DNA of 64,000 bases. It comes from Nocardiopsis ganjiahuensis DSM 45031 (GTDB lineage Bacteria; Actinomycetota; Actinomycetes; Streptosporangiales; Streptosporangiaceae). Both the position numbers and the translations under genes were made by a program. A model generated the notes under the pieces. The model was not told the DNA's origin. It was given only the letters and a program-made list of their open reading frames with translations, and ran no database searches. The stretch lies in assembly GCF_000341085.1 (NCBI RefSeq), contig NZ_ANBA01000001.1, forward strand, positions 1 through 64,000, given 5' to 3'. Below are positions 42,477-50,767 of the stretch, one piece after another (the stretch's first letter is position 1; each line of letters begins with the position of its first letter).

Positions 42477-43826
42477 TTACTCCTCGGTACCGCGCAGCAG
42501 GTGCACGGCGTCACCCGAGGTGACGACCGATCCGGTGACCAGCACACCGACGCCGCTGGACTCGCCGCCGGCCTCGGCCAGGCCTACTGCCCGGTCGATG
42601 GCCTCGTCGAGCCGGGCGACCTCGTGCACTCGGTCCTCACCGAAGATCTGCCGGGCGATGTCGGACAGGTGTGCCGGTTCGAGGGAACGCGGCGAGGAGT
42701 TGCGGGTGACCACGATCTCGTCGAGCAGTGGTTCCAGGGGCTCCAGGATCCCCTCGACGTCCTTGTCGGCCATGATCGCGAGCACGCCGATCAGCCGGGA
42801 GAAGGTGAAGGCCTCCTTGACGGCGGCGGCGGTGGCGGTCATTCCGGCCGGGTTGTGCGCGGCGTCGGCGATGACGGTCGGGCTGGTGCGCACGACCTCC
42901 ATGCGACCCGGGGAATCGATCTCCGCCAGGGCCTCACCGACGATCACGGGATCGAGTCCGGTGGAGTTCTCGGCGGCGGAGAAGGCCTCCACGGCCGCGA
43001 TGGCGACGGCGGCGTTGCCGGCCTGGTGCTCACCGAACAGTGGCAGGAAGAGGTCCTCGTAGGTCCCGGTGAGGCCCTTCACGGCGATCTGCTGACCGCC
43101 GACGGCCACCTCGCGGGAGGTGACTCCGAACTCCAGCCCCTCCCGGACCACGGTGGATCCGACCTCCTCGGCGTGCCGGAGCAGCTCCTCCGCGGCGGGC
43201 ATCGGCTGCTGCGCCGACACGGTGACGGACTCGGGCTTGATGATGCCGGCCTTCTCCGCGGCGATGCCGTCGATGGTGTCGGGCAGGTAGTCGGTGTGGT
43301 CGATACCGATGGGCGTGATGACCGCGACGTCACCGTCGACGACGTTGGTGGCGTCCCAGGTGCCGCCCAGGCCGACCTCCACCACGGCGACGTCCACGGG
43401 GGCGTCGGCGAAGACGGCGTAGGCCATGACGGTGAGGATCTCGAAGAACGACAGCCGTGCGTCGTTCATGGAGTCGGCCATCTCGATGTAGGGCCGGATG
43501 TCGTCGTAGGCCTCGACGAACCGTTCCTCGGAGATCGGTTCGCCGTCGACGACGATGCGCTCGCGCACCGTTTGCAGGTGGGGACTGGTGTAGCGGCCCA
43601 CACGCAGGCCGCGGACGCGCATCAGCGCGTCGATCATTCGGGCGGTGGACGTCTTGCCGTTGGTCCCGGTGACATGGATGACCCGGAAGTTGCGGTGCGG
43701 GTCGCCCAACAGGTCCAGGAGCGTTCGGACACGGTCCAGACGAGGGTCGATGTCATTTTCTGGTGCGCGGGAGAGGATCTCCGCGGTGACCTCGGCGTAG
43801 CGCTCGTCGGCGCTCGCGCCACTCAC
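42477..43826 (-). CDS. folC: Folylpolyglutamate synthase/dihydrofolate synthase
   Basis: 449 residues from the GTG at 43826; the next upstream start would run into the divergent promoter. Mur-ligase fold: P-loop VTGTNGKTSTARM (TGTNGK-T/G-ST), GRYTSPHL, EVGLGGTWDATN, IDHTDYLPDTIDGIAAEKAGI, and VIADAAHNPAGM (the D-x-AHNP motif contacting substrate and ATP). Adds glutate units to folates. In Streptomyces valS precedes folC; here a divergent FolC-like gene does. Confidence 0.95.
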   Translation of the reverse strand: MSGASADERYAEVTAEILSRAPENDIDPRLDRVRTLLDLLGDPHRNFRVIHVTGTNGKTSTARMIDALMRVRGLRVGRYTSPHLQTVRERIVVDGEPISEERFVEAYDDIRPYIEMADSMNDARLSFFEILTVMAYAVFADAPVDVAVVEVGLGGTWDATNVVDGDVAVITPIGIDHTDYLPDTIDGIAAEKAGIIKPESVTVSAQQPMPAAEELLRHAEEVGSTVVREGLEFGVTSREVAVGGQQIAVKGLTGTYEDLFLPLFGEHQAGNAAVAIAAVEAFSAAENSTGLDPVIVGEALAEIDSPGRMEVVRTSPTVIADAAHNPAGMTATAAAVKEAFTFSRLIGVLAIMADKDVEGILEPLEPLLDEIVVTRNSSPRSLEPAHLSDIARQIFGEDRVHEVARLDEAIDRAVGLAEAGGESSGVGVLVTGSVVTSGDAVHLLRGTEE

Positions 43827-43937
43827 GGCGTCTCGGTGATCGGGGTGTACACCCGGGCCAGTGTACGCGGCCCCACCTGGGCACGGACTCCGGGTCGGCT
43901 GTGCAAAGCCCGACATGACCCGGACCATACTGTGGTC

Positions 43938-45191
43938 ATGCCTAGCCTTGACCCGGTCGTCGACCCCTTCTTCTCCGAGTGGGCGAACCGCCGCCCAGGA
44001 CAGAACCGGAGCCTGGGCCGCGCGGCCGCCCTCCTGTCCGAGCTGGACCTGGATCCCGCACCCGTCCCCGTACTCGGGGTGGTCGGTTCCAAGGGCAAGG
44101 GCAGCACGGCCACGTACGCGGCGGCCGCGCTGTCCGCCGCCGGACTGAGGACCGTACTGGTGACGGGGCCGAGTTTCCGGGGGTACCGGGAGCGTGTCCG
44201 GGTGGACGGGGTGTCCGTGACCGACGACGAGCTCCGTGCGCTGGGCGAGGCGGTCGGGGCGGCCCGCCGCGACCTCCCCGAGGCAGAGGGCTACCTGGCG
44301 CCGAGCGGCCTGTTCCTGGTCGCGGGGCTGCTCCACGCCCGTGCGATCGGCGCGGACGTCTGCGTGCTGGAGGCCGGGATGGGCGGCCACCGCGACGAGC
44401 TCCGCCTGATCGGCCCGGACGTGGTGGCGCTTGGCATGGTCTTTGCCGAGCACGTGGGGGTCCTTGGCGACACCGTTGCGGAGATCGCCCGCGAGAAGAC
44501 CCGGGTGGCCGACCCCGAACGCACTCGGGCCCTGGTGACCCTGCCCCAGAGCGGTGAGGTGGCCCCGGTCGTCGCGGAGACCCTCGCCGAGGTCACCCGG
44601 GGCCGTGTGTCCCCCCGGGTCGTGGACCCCGCGACCGCGGCCGAACCCCCGGCGGACCTGCGCCCCTCCGGCCTGTCCGCCGCGTCCGGTGTCCTGGGCA
44701 CCGCCGCCGCCACCCGCATGCTGGAGCTCCTCGGCAGGCCCGCGGCCGCCCCCGACCGCCTCCGCTCCGTCCTGGCGACCGTCGACCTGCCCGCCCGCCT
44801 GTCCCGGCACACCGTGCCCGGCTCGACCACCGAGGTCGTGGTGGACTCGGCCATCGACCGGGTCGGCGTGGCCGCCGCCCTGGCCCACGCCCGCGCCCTG
44901 TGGGGCGGCGTGGACCACGTACTGCTGTGCCTGCCCGACCACAAGGACGTCTCCGGAGCGGTCACCGCCTTGGAGGGCGTCTCCGTCACCTCGGTGCGCC
45001 TGCCCGAGGCCCACCTGCGCTTCGAGCACGCTCTGCCCGGCCACTGGCACCGGACCGACGCCGAGTCCCTGACCCCCGCGTCCGTCACCGCCCTCGGCGG
45101 GCGCGTCCTGGCCCTGGGCACGGTCTACTTCACCGGCCGCGTGCTGGAGGTCCTGGACGCTCCCACCGACCGCCTCTTCGACGCGGGCTGA
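43938..45191 (+). CDS. FolC-like Mur ligase family protein, function unknown
   Basis: 417 residues from the ATG at 43938. A P-loop VVGSKGKGSTATYAAAAL replaces TGTNGKGS, EAGMGGHRDELRLIGPDVVALG matches EVGLGG..., and AEHVGVLGDTVAEIAREKTRV parallels the HTxxLGxTxxxIAxEKAGI block, so the Mur-ligase fold is certain. The AHNP motif expected near residue 300 reads VVDSAIDRVGVAAAL: the His and Asn are absent. With folC intact 111 bp away and divergent, this is probably a specialised amide ligase working on another acid, or a regulator-type paralogue, rather than a second folate enzyme. Confidence 0.8.
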   Translation: MPSLDPVVDPFFSEWANRRPGQNRSLGRAAALLSELDLDPAPVPVLGVVGSKGKGSTATYAAAALSAAGLRTVLVTGPSFRGYRERVRVDGVSVTDDELRALGEAVGAARRDLPEAEGYLAPSGLFLVAGLLHARAIGADVCVLEAGMGGHRDELRLIGPDVVALGMVFAEHVGVLGDTVAEIAREKTRVADPERTRALVTLPQSGEVAPVVAETLAEVTRGRVSPRVVDPATAAEPPADLRPSGLSAASGVLGTAAATRMLELLGRPAAAPDRLRSVLATVDLPARLSRHTVPGSTTEVVVDSAIDRVGVAAALAHARALWGGVDHVLLCLPDHKDVSGAVTALEGVSVTSVRLPEAHLRFEHALPGHWHRTDAESLTPASVTALGGRVLALGTVYFTGRVLEVLDAPTDRLFDAG

Positions 45192-45264
45192 GATCCGGGC
45201 GCCCTCACTGTCCGGATCACGGCCCGGCGCCGCCGGCCATCGGACCGGACCGGACGCCGGTGGT

Positions 45265-45870
45265 TCAGAGCCAGCCCATCTCCCTGGCGGTGTGCACTGC
45301 GCCGATGCGGTTCTCCGTGCCGGTCTTGGCCATGGCGGCGGACATGTGGTTGCGGACGGTGCCCTCGGCGATACGCAGGTTCCGGGCGATGCCGGTGACG
45401 CTCTCGCCCTTGGCGAGGGCGCGGAGGATCTCGGTCTCGCGGTCGGTGAGAGGGCTGACCCCGGCGGCCATGGCGGCGGTGGCGAGTTCGGGGTCGATGC
45501 GGTGTCCACCGGTGTGGACGGCGCGGATCGCCTGGGCCAGCTCGCCCACGGGGGCGTCCTTGTGCAGGAAGCCGCGGACCCCGGCTCCGACGGCGCGGCG
45601 CAGGTAGCCGGGACGGCCGAAGCTGGTCAGGACGACCACGGCACAGTCGGGAGAGGTCTCGGCGAGCTGTTCGGCGACCTCCAGACCGCTGGCTCCGGGC
45701 ATGTCGATGTCCAGCACCGCCACGTCCGGGCGCAGTTCGGCGACCAGGGCCGCGGCCTCGTCACCGCGGGCGGCCTGGCCCACGACCTCCAGGTCGGGTT
45801 CCAGGTCCAGCAGGGCGGCGATCGCCCCGCGCACGAGGTTGGCGTCGTCGGCCAGGGCGACCCTGATCAC
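45265..45870 (-). CDS. NarL/LuxR family response regulator
   Basis: 201 residues from a GTG overlapping the kinase stop (GTGA). Receiver domain with Asp54 (VAVLDIDMPGASG) as phosphate acceptor, acidic pair DD at 8-9, and LTSFGRPGYL...GFLHKDAP holding the conserved Thr/Ser and Lys. C-terminal helix-turn-helix LTDRETEILRALAKGESVTGIARNLRIAEGTVRNHMSAAMAKTG. Last gene of ABC-ATPase, permease, kinase, regulator; likely activates that operon in response to the compound exported. Confidence 0.93.
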   Translation of the reverse strand: MIRVALADDANLVRGAIAALLDLEPDLEVVGQAARGDEAAALVAELRPDVAVLDIDMPGASGLEVAEQLAETSPDCAVVVLTSFGRPGYLRRAVGAGVRGFLHKDAPVGELAQAIRAVHTGGHRIDPELATAAMAAGVSPLTDRETEILRALAKGESVTGIARNLRIAEGTVRNHMSAAMAKTGTENRIGAVHTAREMGWL

Positions 45871-47117
45871 GTGTCCTCCTGCTGTTCGGTGTCCGGGAGT
45901 CTCCCCACTTCGGTGGCCGGGAGACTGCCCGCGCGCGTCGGGAGCACCGCGCGGAGCTCGAACCGGCCCCGGTCGGCGTGGCCCGCGGTCAGGGTGCCCC
46001 CGGAGGCGGACACCCGCTGGGTCAGGCCGAGGATGCCACTCCCCCCGCCGCTCCCCCGGCCGGGCCCACCGGTCACGCCGTCGTTGCGGATCCGGAGGGT
46101 CGTCGCGGCCCCGTCCTCCTCCAGGAGGATCTCGCAGCGCCGGGCCCCGCTGTGCCGGACGACGTTGGTGACGCCCTCGCGGACCACCCAGGCGGCGGTG
46201 CCGCGCAGGTGTTCGGGGACCCGTTCGGCGTCCACCGTCACCGTCAGGCGGACGCCCGCCGCGGTGAGGACCTCGCGGGCGCCGTCCAGCTCCTCGGCGA
46301 GGTCGGCGTCACGGTAACCGCTGACCGTCGAGCGCACCTCGCGCAGCGCACGGCGGGCCTCACCCTGGACCACCCGCATCTCCTCGGCGGCGCGCCCGGG
46401 GTCGAGATCGGTGAGGCGGGCCGCGAGCTCGCTGCGCACCGCGATCCCGGAGAGGCTGTGGCCGAGCAGGTCGTGGATGTCGCGGGCGATGCGCACCCGC
46501 TCCTCGCTGGCGGCCAGCCGGGAACGGGCCCGCTGCCCGGCGACGACCTCGCGGGTCAGATCCCACAGCCGAAGGTTGATCCGGTTGCCCGCCAGCAGCG
46601 CCAGGGCGAGGACCAGGACCCCGAGCGTCCAGGTCGGTGACCGCTCGTCCCCGGTGACCAGAACGGCGTGCGCCCAGGGCAGGGCGAGCAGCGCCGCGCC
46701 CGAGAGGGCGCTCCACCGGCGCGGGAGGGCCAGTGCCGCCGTCCCCCACCACACGGCGGGCAGCACCTCCGCGGCCGCCCCGGGCAGCAGGATCCAGGTC
46801 GCGCCCGCGACCGCCGCGAAGGAGGCGGGGAACAGGACGGGAGAGCGCTCCCCCCTTTCCGGTGAACGCTCTCCGGCGGCCCGGGAGCGCTCTTCGGGGC
46901 TCAGGGCGTGGCGCAGCGTCATCCACAGGGTCAGCGCCGCCGCCACCGTGGCCAGCACGACCGCCGACGCCAGACCCCACGGTTCCGGACGGCCGCTCAG
47001 GTACCAGTGGAACGCCACCACGAAGGGCATCGGGAAAGCCATCCCGCACAGGCTGTACACGACCACCCAGCGCGCCCGGCGCAGCCGCTGGTCACCGGTG
47101 TCGGGCCCCTCGGTCAC
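45867..47117 (-). CDS. Two-component sensor histidine kinase (HisKA_3, DesK/NarX-like)
   Basis: 416 residues from a GTG overlapping the permease stop (GTGA). Five or six N-terminal membrane segments, no extracellular sensor domain, then the dimerisation box ERVRIARDIHDLLGHSLSGIAVRSELA with the phosphorylated His, and the ATPase domain (WVVREGVTNVVRHSGA as N box, GSGILGLTQRVSASGGTL as G box). The loop at about residues 85-110 reads RSRAAGERSPERGERSPVL and is encoded by three copies of an AGCGYTC word found at gene ends elsewhere in the window. Membrane-sensing kinases coupled to ABC exporters often sense the transporter or drug in the membrane. Confidence 0.92.
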   Translation of the reverse strand: MTEGPDTGDQRLRRARWVVVYSLCGMAFPMPFVVAFHWYLSGRPEPWGLASAVVLATVAAALTLWMTLRHALSPEERSRAAGERSPERGERSPVLFPASFAAVAGATWILLPGAAAEVLPAVWWGTAALALPRRWSALSGAALLALPWAHAVLVTGDERSPTWTLGVLVLALALLAGNRINLRLWDLTREVVAGQRARSRLAASEERVRIARDIHDLLGHSLSGIAVRSELAARLTDLDPGRAAEEMRVVQGEARRALREVRSTVSGYRDADLAEELDGAREVLTAAGVRLTVTVDAERVPEHLRGTAAWVVREGVTNVVRHSGARRCEILLEEDGAATTLRIRNDGVTGGPGRGSGGGSGILGLTQRVSASGGTLTAGHADRGRFELRAVLPTRAGSLPATEVGRLPDTEQQEDT

Positions 47118-48061
47118 CTGCTCTCCCTCGGGTCCCAGCGGAAGAACCGGGTCAGGTAGGCGAACACGGCGGTCCAGACCGTGATGACCAGCAGCCCGGG
47201 CAGGGCCGCGGCCCACAGGTCCGCGCCGGCCAGGGCCTGGGACCCGTCTCCGCCACCGACGAAGTCACGGCCGAGGTAGGCAGCGGTGACGATCTCCACG
47301 CCCGCCGCGGCGGGCAGGTAGCGGGCGATCTCGGCGAGCCGGTCGGGCATGAGCTCCAGCGGCAGCATCAGCCCGCTCAGACCGTAGAACAGCATCAGGG
47401 GCAGGAAACAGAGCATCTGGGCGGACTCGGCGTTGCGGCACAGCCGGGTGAAGGCGATCGCGAACAGCGAGACGGCGACGGTCACCAGCAGGATCGGGAG
47501 CACCACCAGCACGGGGTCGACAGGGACGACTCCGAAGTGCCGGTACAGGACCGCTCCGATGAGCACGGAGACCACCGCGGTCACCAGGACCACCGACACG
47601 ATGACCGCCCCGAACATCACCGCCGGAGCGGTCCCCGCCACGCGCAGGCGCTTGAGCACCAGCTGCTCCCGGCGGGCCGTCACGATGTTGCTGACGTGCA
47701 TGATCGACAGGAACAGCGGGGCCATCATCAGCGCACCCACCGTGTAGTGGGCGCCCGCGTCCACCCCGGGGACGATCTCGGTCCCCTCCTGGGCGAGTCC
47801 CAGGAGTGCCAGGACCAGTGGGAACAGGGCGAAGTAGAGGGCCGTGCGGTAGCGCCGGAACAGGGTCGCCTCGGCGCGGGAGAACTCGTAGGTCTGGCGC
47901 AGGAGGCCGACCTGTCGGGGCCCGCGAACGTCCGTGGCCCCCACAGGGCCGGAGCGCACCGGGCGGCCGTCGTCCCTGGTGCTGCCGGGGGCGCCGGTAC
48001 CGGTGGCGCTGCCGGCGCCGTGGTCGGTGCCGGCGGTACCGGCATTTCTGGCGGCGCTCAT
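47114..48061 (-). CDS. ABC-2 type transporter permease
   Basis: 315 residues from the ATG at 48061, overlapping the ATPase stop (ATGA). A Gly/Ser/Pro-rich cytoplasmic N-terminus of about 50 residues precedes RQTYEFSRAEATLFRRYRTALYFALFPLVL; six membrane segments follow in the DrrB/ABC-2 pattern, with the conserved LPLMLFYGLSGLMLPLELMPDRLAEIARYLPAAAGVE region near residue 240. Forms an exporter with the ATPase; a drug, lipid or peptide cargo is likely but not identifiable. Confidence 0.9.
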   Translation of the reverse strand: MSAARNAGTAGTDHGAGSATGTGAPGSTRDDGRPVRSGPVGATDVRGPRQVGLLRQTYEFSRAEATLFRRYRTALYFALFPLVLALLGLAQEGTEIVPGVDAGAHYTVGALMMAPLFLSIMHVSNIVTARREQLVLKRLRVAGTAPAVMFGAVIVSVVLVTAVVSVLIGAVLYRHFGVVPVDPVLVVLPILLVTVAVSLFAIAFTRLCRNAESAQMLCFLPLMLFYGLSGLMLPLELMPDRLAEIARYLPAAAGVEIVTAAYLGRDFVGGGDGSQALAGADLWAAALPGLLVITVWTAVFAYLTRFFRWDPRESR

Positions 48062-49068
48062 CGGCTGACACCTTCCGGAGTCGGGATCTCGTGTCCGTCG
48101 GCGACGTTGAGGAAGACGTCCTCCAGGGAGGCCCGGTGCAGGGCCAGTTCCTCCAGGCCGACCCGTTCCCGGTCCGCCCACGCGGTCAGAGCGGCCATCG
48201 CCCCGTGGGCGCGGTGGACCGGGTCGCCCTCGAGGACCGTGTAGGTGACGGCGCGGCGGCCGTCGGCCTCGACCGCCTCCACCTCGCTGTCCGGGAGCGC
48301 GGGCGGGGCCGGTGCCGTGGCGGGGGTTCGGAAGGTGATGCGGTCGCCCCAGCCGGCCAGGACCTCGGCCAGGCGGCCCTCCACCTCGATCCGGCCCCGG
48401 TGCATCAGGGCCAGCCGGTCGGCGAGCCGCTCGGCCTCCTCCAGGTAGTGGGTGGTGAGCAGGATGGCGACGCCCTCGGCGGCCAGGTCGGTGATCAGGT
48501 TCCAGGTGGACCTGCGGGCCTCGGGGTCCATGCCGGTGGTGGGTTCGTCGAGGAGGAGGACCTCGGGGCGGGTGACGACGGCCAGGGCCAGGTCCAGGCG
48601 GCGCTTCTGGCCGCCGGAGAGCTGGCGGACCCGCACCCCGGCCCGGTCGGCGAGGCCGACCCGGTCCAGGACCTCCTCCGTGCCGCGCGGCCGCGTGTGG
48701 ACGCGGCGGGCGAGTCCGACGGTCTCGGCGACGGTGAGGTCGGCGAAGGTCCCGCTCTCCTGGAGGACCGCGTTGACCCGGCCGCGCAGCGCCCGCTGCT
48801 CCCGGCGCGGGTCCCGGCCGAAGAGGCGGACCGAACCGCCGACCGGGCGGCGGAATCCCTCCAGGGCCTCGATCGTGGTGGTCTTTCCCGCGCCGTTGGT
48901 GCCCAGGAGCGCGAAGAGCTCGCCGGGGGCGATGTCGAAGGAGACGCCCCGGACCGCTCGGAAGTCCCCGTAGGCGCACTCCAGGTCGCGGACCCGGACC
49001 ACGGGGCCTTCGTGCTCCGGCCCGCCGGTGTCGTCCCCGGTCCGGTGTTGACGAGTCGTGGTGAACAT
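48058..49068 (-). CDS. ABC transporter ATP-binding protein (DrrA-like)
   Basis: 336 residues from the ATG at 49068 (GGAG just upstream). Walker A LLGTNGAGKTTTIEALEG, Q-loop LQES, signature VRQLSGGQKRRLDLALAV, Walker B VLLLDEPTTGMD, and H-loop TTHYLEEAERL are all intact. The C-terminal 90 residues contain the ALTAWADRERVGLEELALHRASLEDVFLNVADG module of DrrA-type exporters. First gene of the four-gene ABC/two-component operon. Confidence 0.92.
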   Translation of the reverse strand: MFTTTRQHRTGDDTGGPEHEGPVVRVRDLECAYGDFRAVRGVSFDIAPGELFALLGTNGAGKTTTIEALEGFRRPVGGSVRLFGRDPRREQRALRGRVNAVLQESGTFADLTVAETVGLARRVHTRPRGTEEVLDRVGLADRAGVRVRQLSGGQKRRLDLALAVVTRPEVLLLDEPTTGMDPEARRSTWNLITDLAAEGVAILLTTHYLEEAERLADRLALMHRGRIEVEGRLAEVLAGWGDRITFRTPATAPAPPALPDSEVEAVEADGRRAVTYTVLEGDPVHRAHGAMAALTAWADRERVGLEELALHRASLEDVFLNVADGHEIPTPEGVSR

Positions 49069-49193
49069 GTCTCCAGGCTCTCCGACCCGCGCCCGTCGGA
49101 CCATGCGCACGCGTCACCGGTCCGGGATGAGGGATGCCCGTACCGGACCATGACAGAACTCACGGGTGCCGCGGCCGGGGCGGGAACGGCCAA

Positions 49194-49218
49194 GGGCCGG
49201 GGAACGTGTCCCCGGCCC
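49194..49218 (-). terminator. Hairpin downstream of LVIVD gene 1
   Basis: GGGCCGGGGA (49194-49203) and TCCCCGGCCC (49209-49218) form a perfect 10-bp stem with loop ACGTG, 36 bp past the stop. Separates the LVIVD array from the ABC operon. Confidence 0.75.
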
Positions 49219-49253
49219 CTCGCACCGAAAATCAGCTGTTCACCGCGGGGTTC

Positions 49254-50618
49254 CTACCTGCCGGGACGGTAGACCGGCTGGGTCTGCGGGTTGAACTCGT
49301 CGTAGGTGACCTTCTCGGCCACGCGCAGACGCGGGTCCGTGAGCTTGAGGACGTCCAGGCCCCGCTCGATGTCGGAGGAGTACACGTAGCCGTTGTAGTA
49401 GTACGTCGACCAGGTGTCGTTGTCCTGGATGTCCGGGTCGATCCGGGAGTCGGCGTCGAAGTAGCCGATCTCGCGCGGGTTCTCCGGGTCCTTGAAGTCG
49501 ATCACCGAGATGCCGCCCTGGTACCAGGACTGGACGAAGTAGTTCTTGCCCGGGACCGGGATGAGCGAGCCGTTGTGCGCCACGCAGACCTGATCGCCCT
49601 GGTGGCGGTCGATCTTGAAGTAGCTCGCGAACTCCAGCGTGGAGTCGGCGCCGTCGCCCTCGAGGGTGTAGATGGCGTTGGCTCCGCGCTCCGGGCCGAT
49701 CTCCTCGGTGCAGGTGGGAGCGCCACCGCCGCCGAGCTCGTCGGTGAACAGCACCGTCTTGGCGTCGTTGGTGAACGTCGCCGAGTGCCAGAACGCGAAG
49801 TTCTCGTCCTGGACGACCTCGGTCACGACCGGGTTGACCGGGTCGGCGATGTCCATCAGGATCCCGTCGCCCATGCACGCGCCCGCGGCGAGGTCCTTGG
49901 ACGGGAAGACCGTGATGTCGTGGCAGCCGGTGGTGGAGCGGTTCCCGCCGTCGGGGAAGAGCACCGGCTCGTTGGCCACCGCGGCCGAGGCCGGGTCGTC
50001 CAGCGGCACCTCGATGACCGAGATCTTGTCGTGCGGCGGCTGGCAGTTCGGGAAGCTGGCCGAGGGCGAGTACGAGGACACGTACACGTACTCGCGCTCC
50101 TCGTCACCGGGCACGAGGGTCAGCGTGTGTGAACCGCAGTCGGTGCGCACCGCCGACACGTACTGCGGGTCGGCCTTGTCCGAGATGTCGAAGACGCGGA
50201 CGCCCTCGAACCCGTCCGGGTCCGTGGCGGACACGGAGGGCGCACCGCACTCGTCGCCGGCGCGCGGGTAGTCCACGGCGAAGTAGAGCAGGTCGCCGCT
50301 GACCGCCACGTCGCCCTGGCCGCCGGGGCACAGCACCTCGGAGACCACCTGGGGTGCCTCGGGCTCGGAGACGTCGTAGATGACGAAGCCGTCGTAGTTG
50401 CCGCCGATCGCGTAGTCACCCGTGAACGCCAGGTCCGAGTTGGTGTTGCTGACCGCCTCCGGTTTCGGGACGTTCGCGATGTGTTCGACGTTGTCGCTGG
50501 AGACAGCGTCGGAGGGGGGCGTGTCGGCGTGAGCCGTCGCCGGGCCGAGCAGCCCGGCGAGCAGGGCCGCGGCCGCGGCCGTCGCCAGCGCGGCGGCTCC
50601 GCGCGGGGAGGTGCGCAT
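49254..50618 (-). CDS. Secreted LVIVD repeat beta-propeller protein, paralogue 1
   Basis: 454 residues with GGAAAGAGAG before the ATG. Sec signal peptide to AHA at residue 31. The mature part is a run of LVIVD-type blades (GGNYDGFVIYDVSEPEAPQVVSEVLCPG, VRVFDISDKADPQYVSAVRTDCG, ISVIEVPLDDPAS, GILMDIADPVNPVVTE, ISVIDFKDPENPREIGYF, LDVLKLTDPRLR), each ending with x-DP-x-x-P. Conserved Cys and His landmarks: DECGA, TDCGSHT, NCQPPHDK, GCHDIT, FWHSATFTND, CTEEIGPERGANAIY, CVAHNGSLIP. No catalytic motif or cell-wall anchor. Closest to paralogue 2, with which it shares the GLLGPATAHADTPPSD segment. Function unknown; see the array finding. Confidence 0.85.
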   Translation of the reverse strand: MRTSPRGAAALATAAAAALLAGLLGPATAHADTPPSDAVSSDNVEHIANVPKPEAVSNTNSDLAFTGDYAIGGNYDGFVIYDVSEPEAPQVVSEVLCPGGQGDVAVSGDLLYFAVDYPRAGDECGAPSVSATDPDGFEGVRVFDISDKADPQYVSAVRTDCGSHTLTLVPGDEEREYVYVSSYSPSASFPNCQPPHDKISVIEVPLDDPASAAVANEPVLFPDGGNRSTTGCHDITVFPSKDLAAGACMGDGILMDIADPVNPVVTEVVQDENFAFWHSATFTNDAKTVLFTDELGGGGAPTCTEEIGPERGANAIYTLEGDGADSTLEFASYFKIDRHQGDQVCVAHNGSLIPVPGKNYFVQSWYQGGISVIDFKDPENPREIGYFDADSRIDPDIQDNDTWSTYYYNGYVYSSDIERGLDVLKLTDPRLRVAEKVTYDEFNPQTQPVYRPGR

Positions 50619-50714
50619 GGATCTCTCTTTCCTGTGGTGGGGGCGCCCCGGGGGATCCGGCCCCGGTGAGGGGGCCGGCGGGGCGTGGGGGACGGGGGGT
50701 GGCGACAGCAGGCG

Positions 50715-50745
50715 GGGGTGCCGCGCGTGGCTCGCGCGGCACCCC
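50715..50745 (-). terminator. Hairpin downstream of LVIVD gene 2
   Basis: GGGGTGCCGCGCG (50715-50727) and CGCGCGGCACCCC (50733-50745) form a perfect 13-bp stem with a 5-nt loop, 22 bp past the stop. The remaining 96 bp before gene 1 has no AT-rich -10 box I can recognise. Confidence 0.78.
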
Positions 50746-50767
50746 GGTGCGTCACTGCCGTGCGTGG

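Noticed and set aside
41991-43937. Long N-terminal extension of the FolC-like frame
   Set aside because: It lies antisense to DUF4233 and folC; the ATG at 43938 begins the Mur-ligase similarity.
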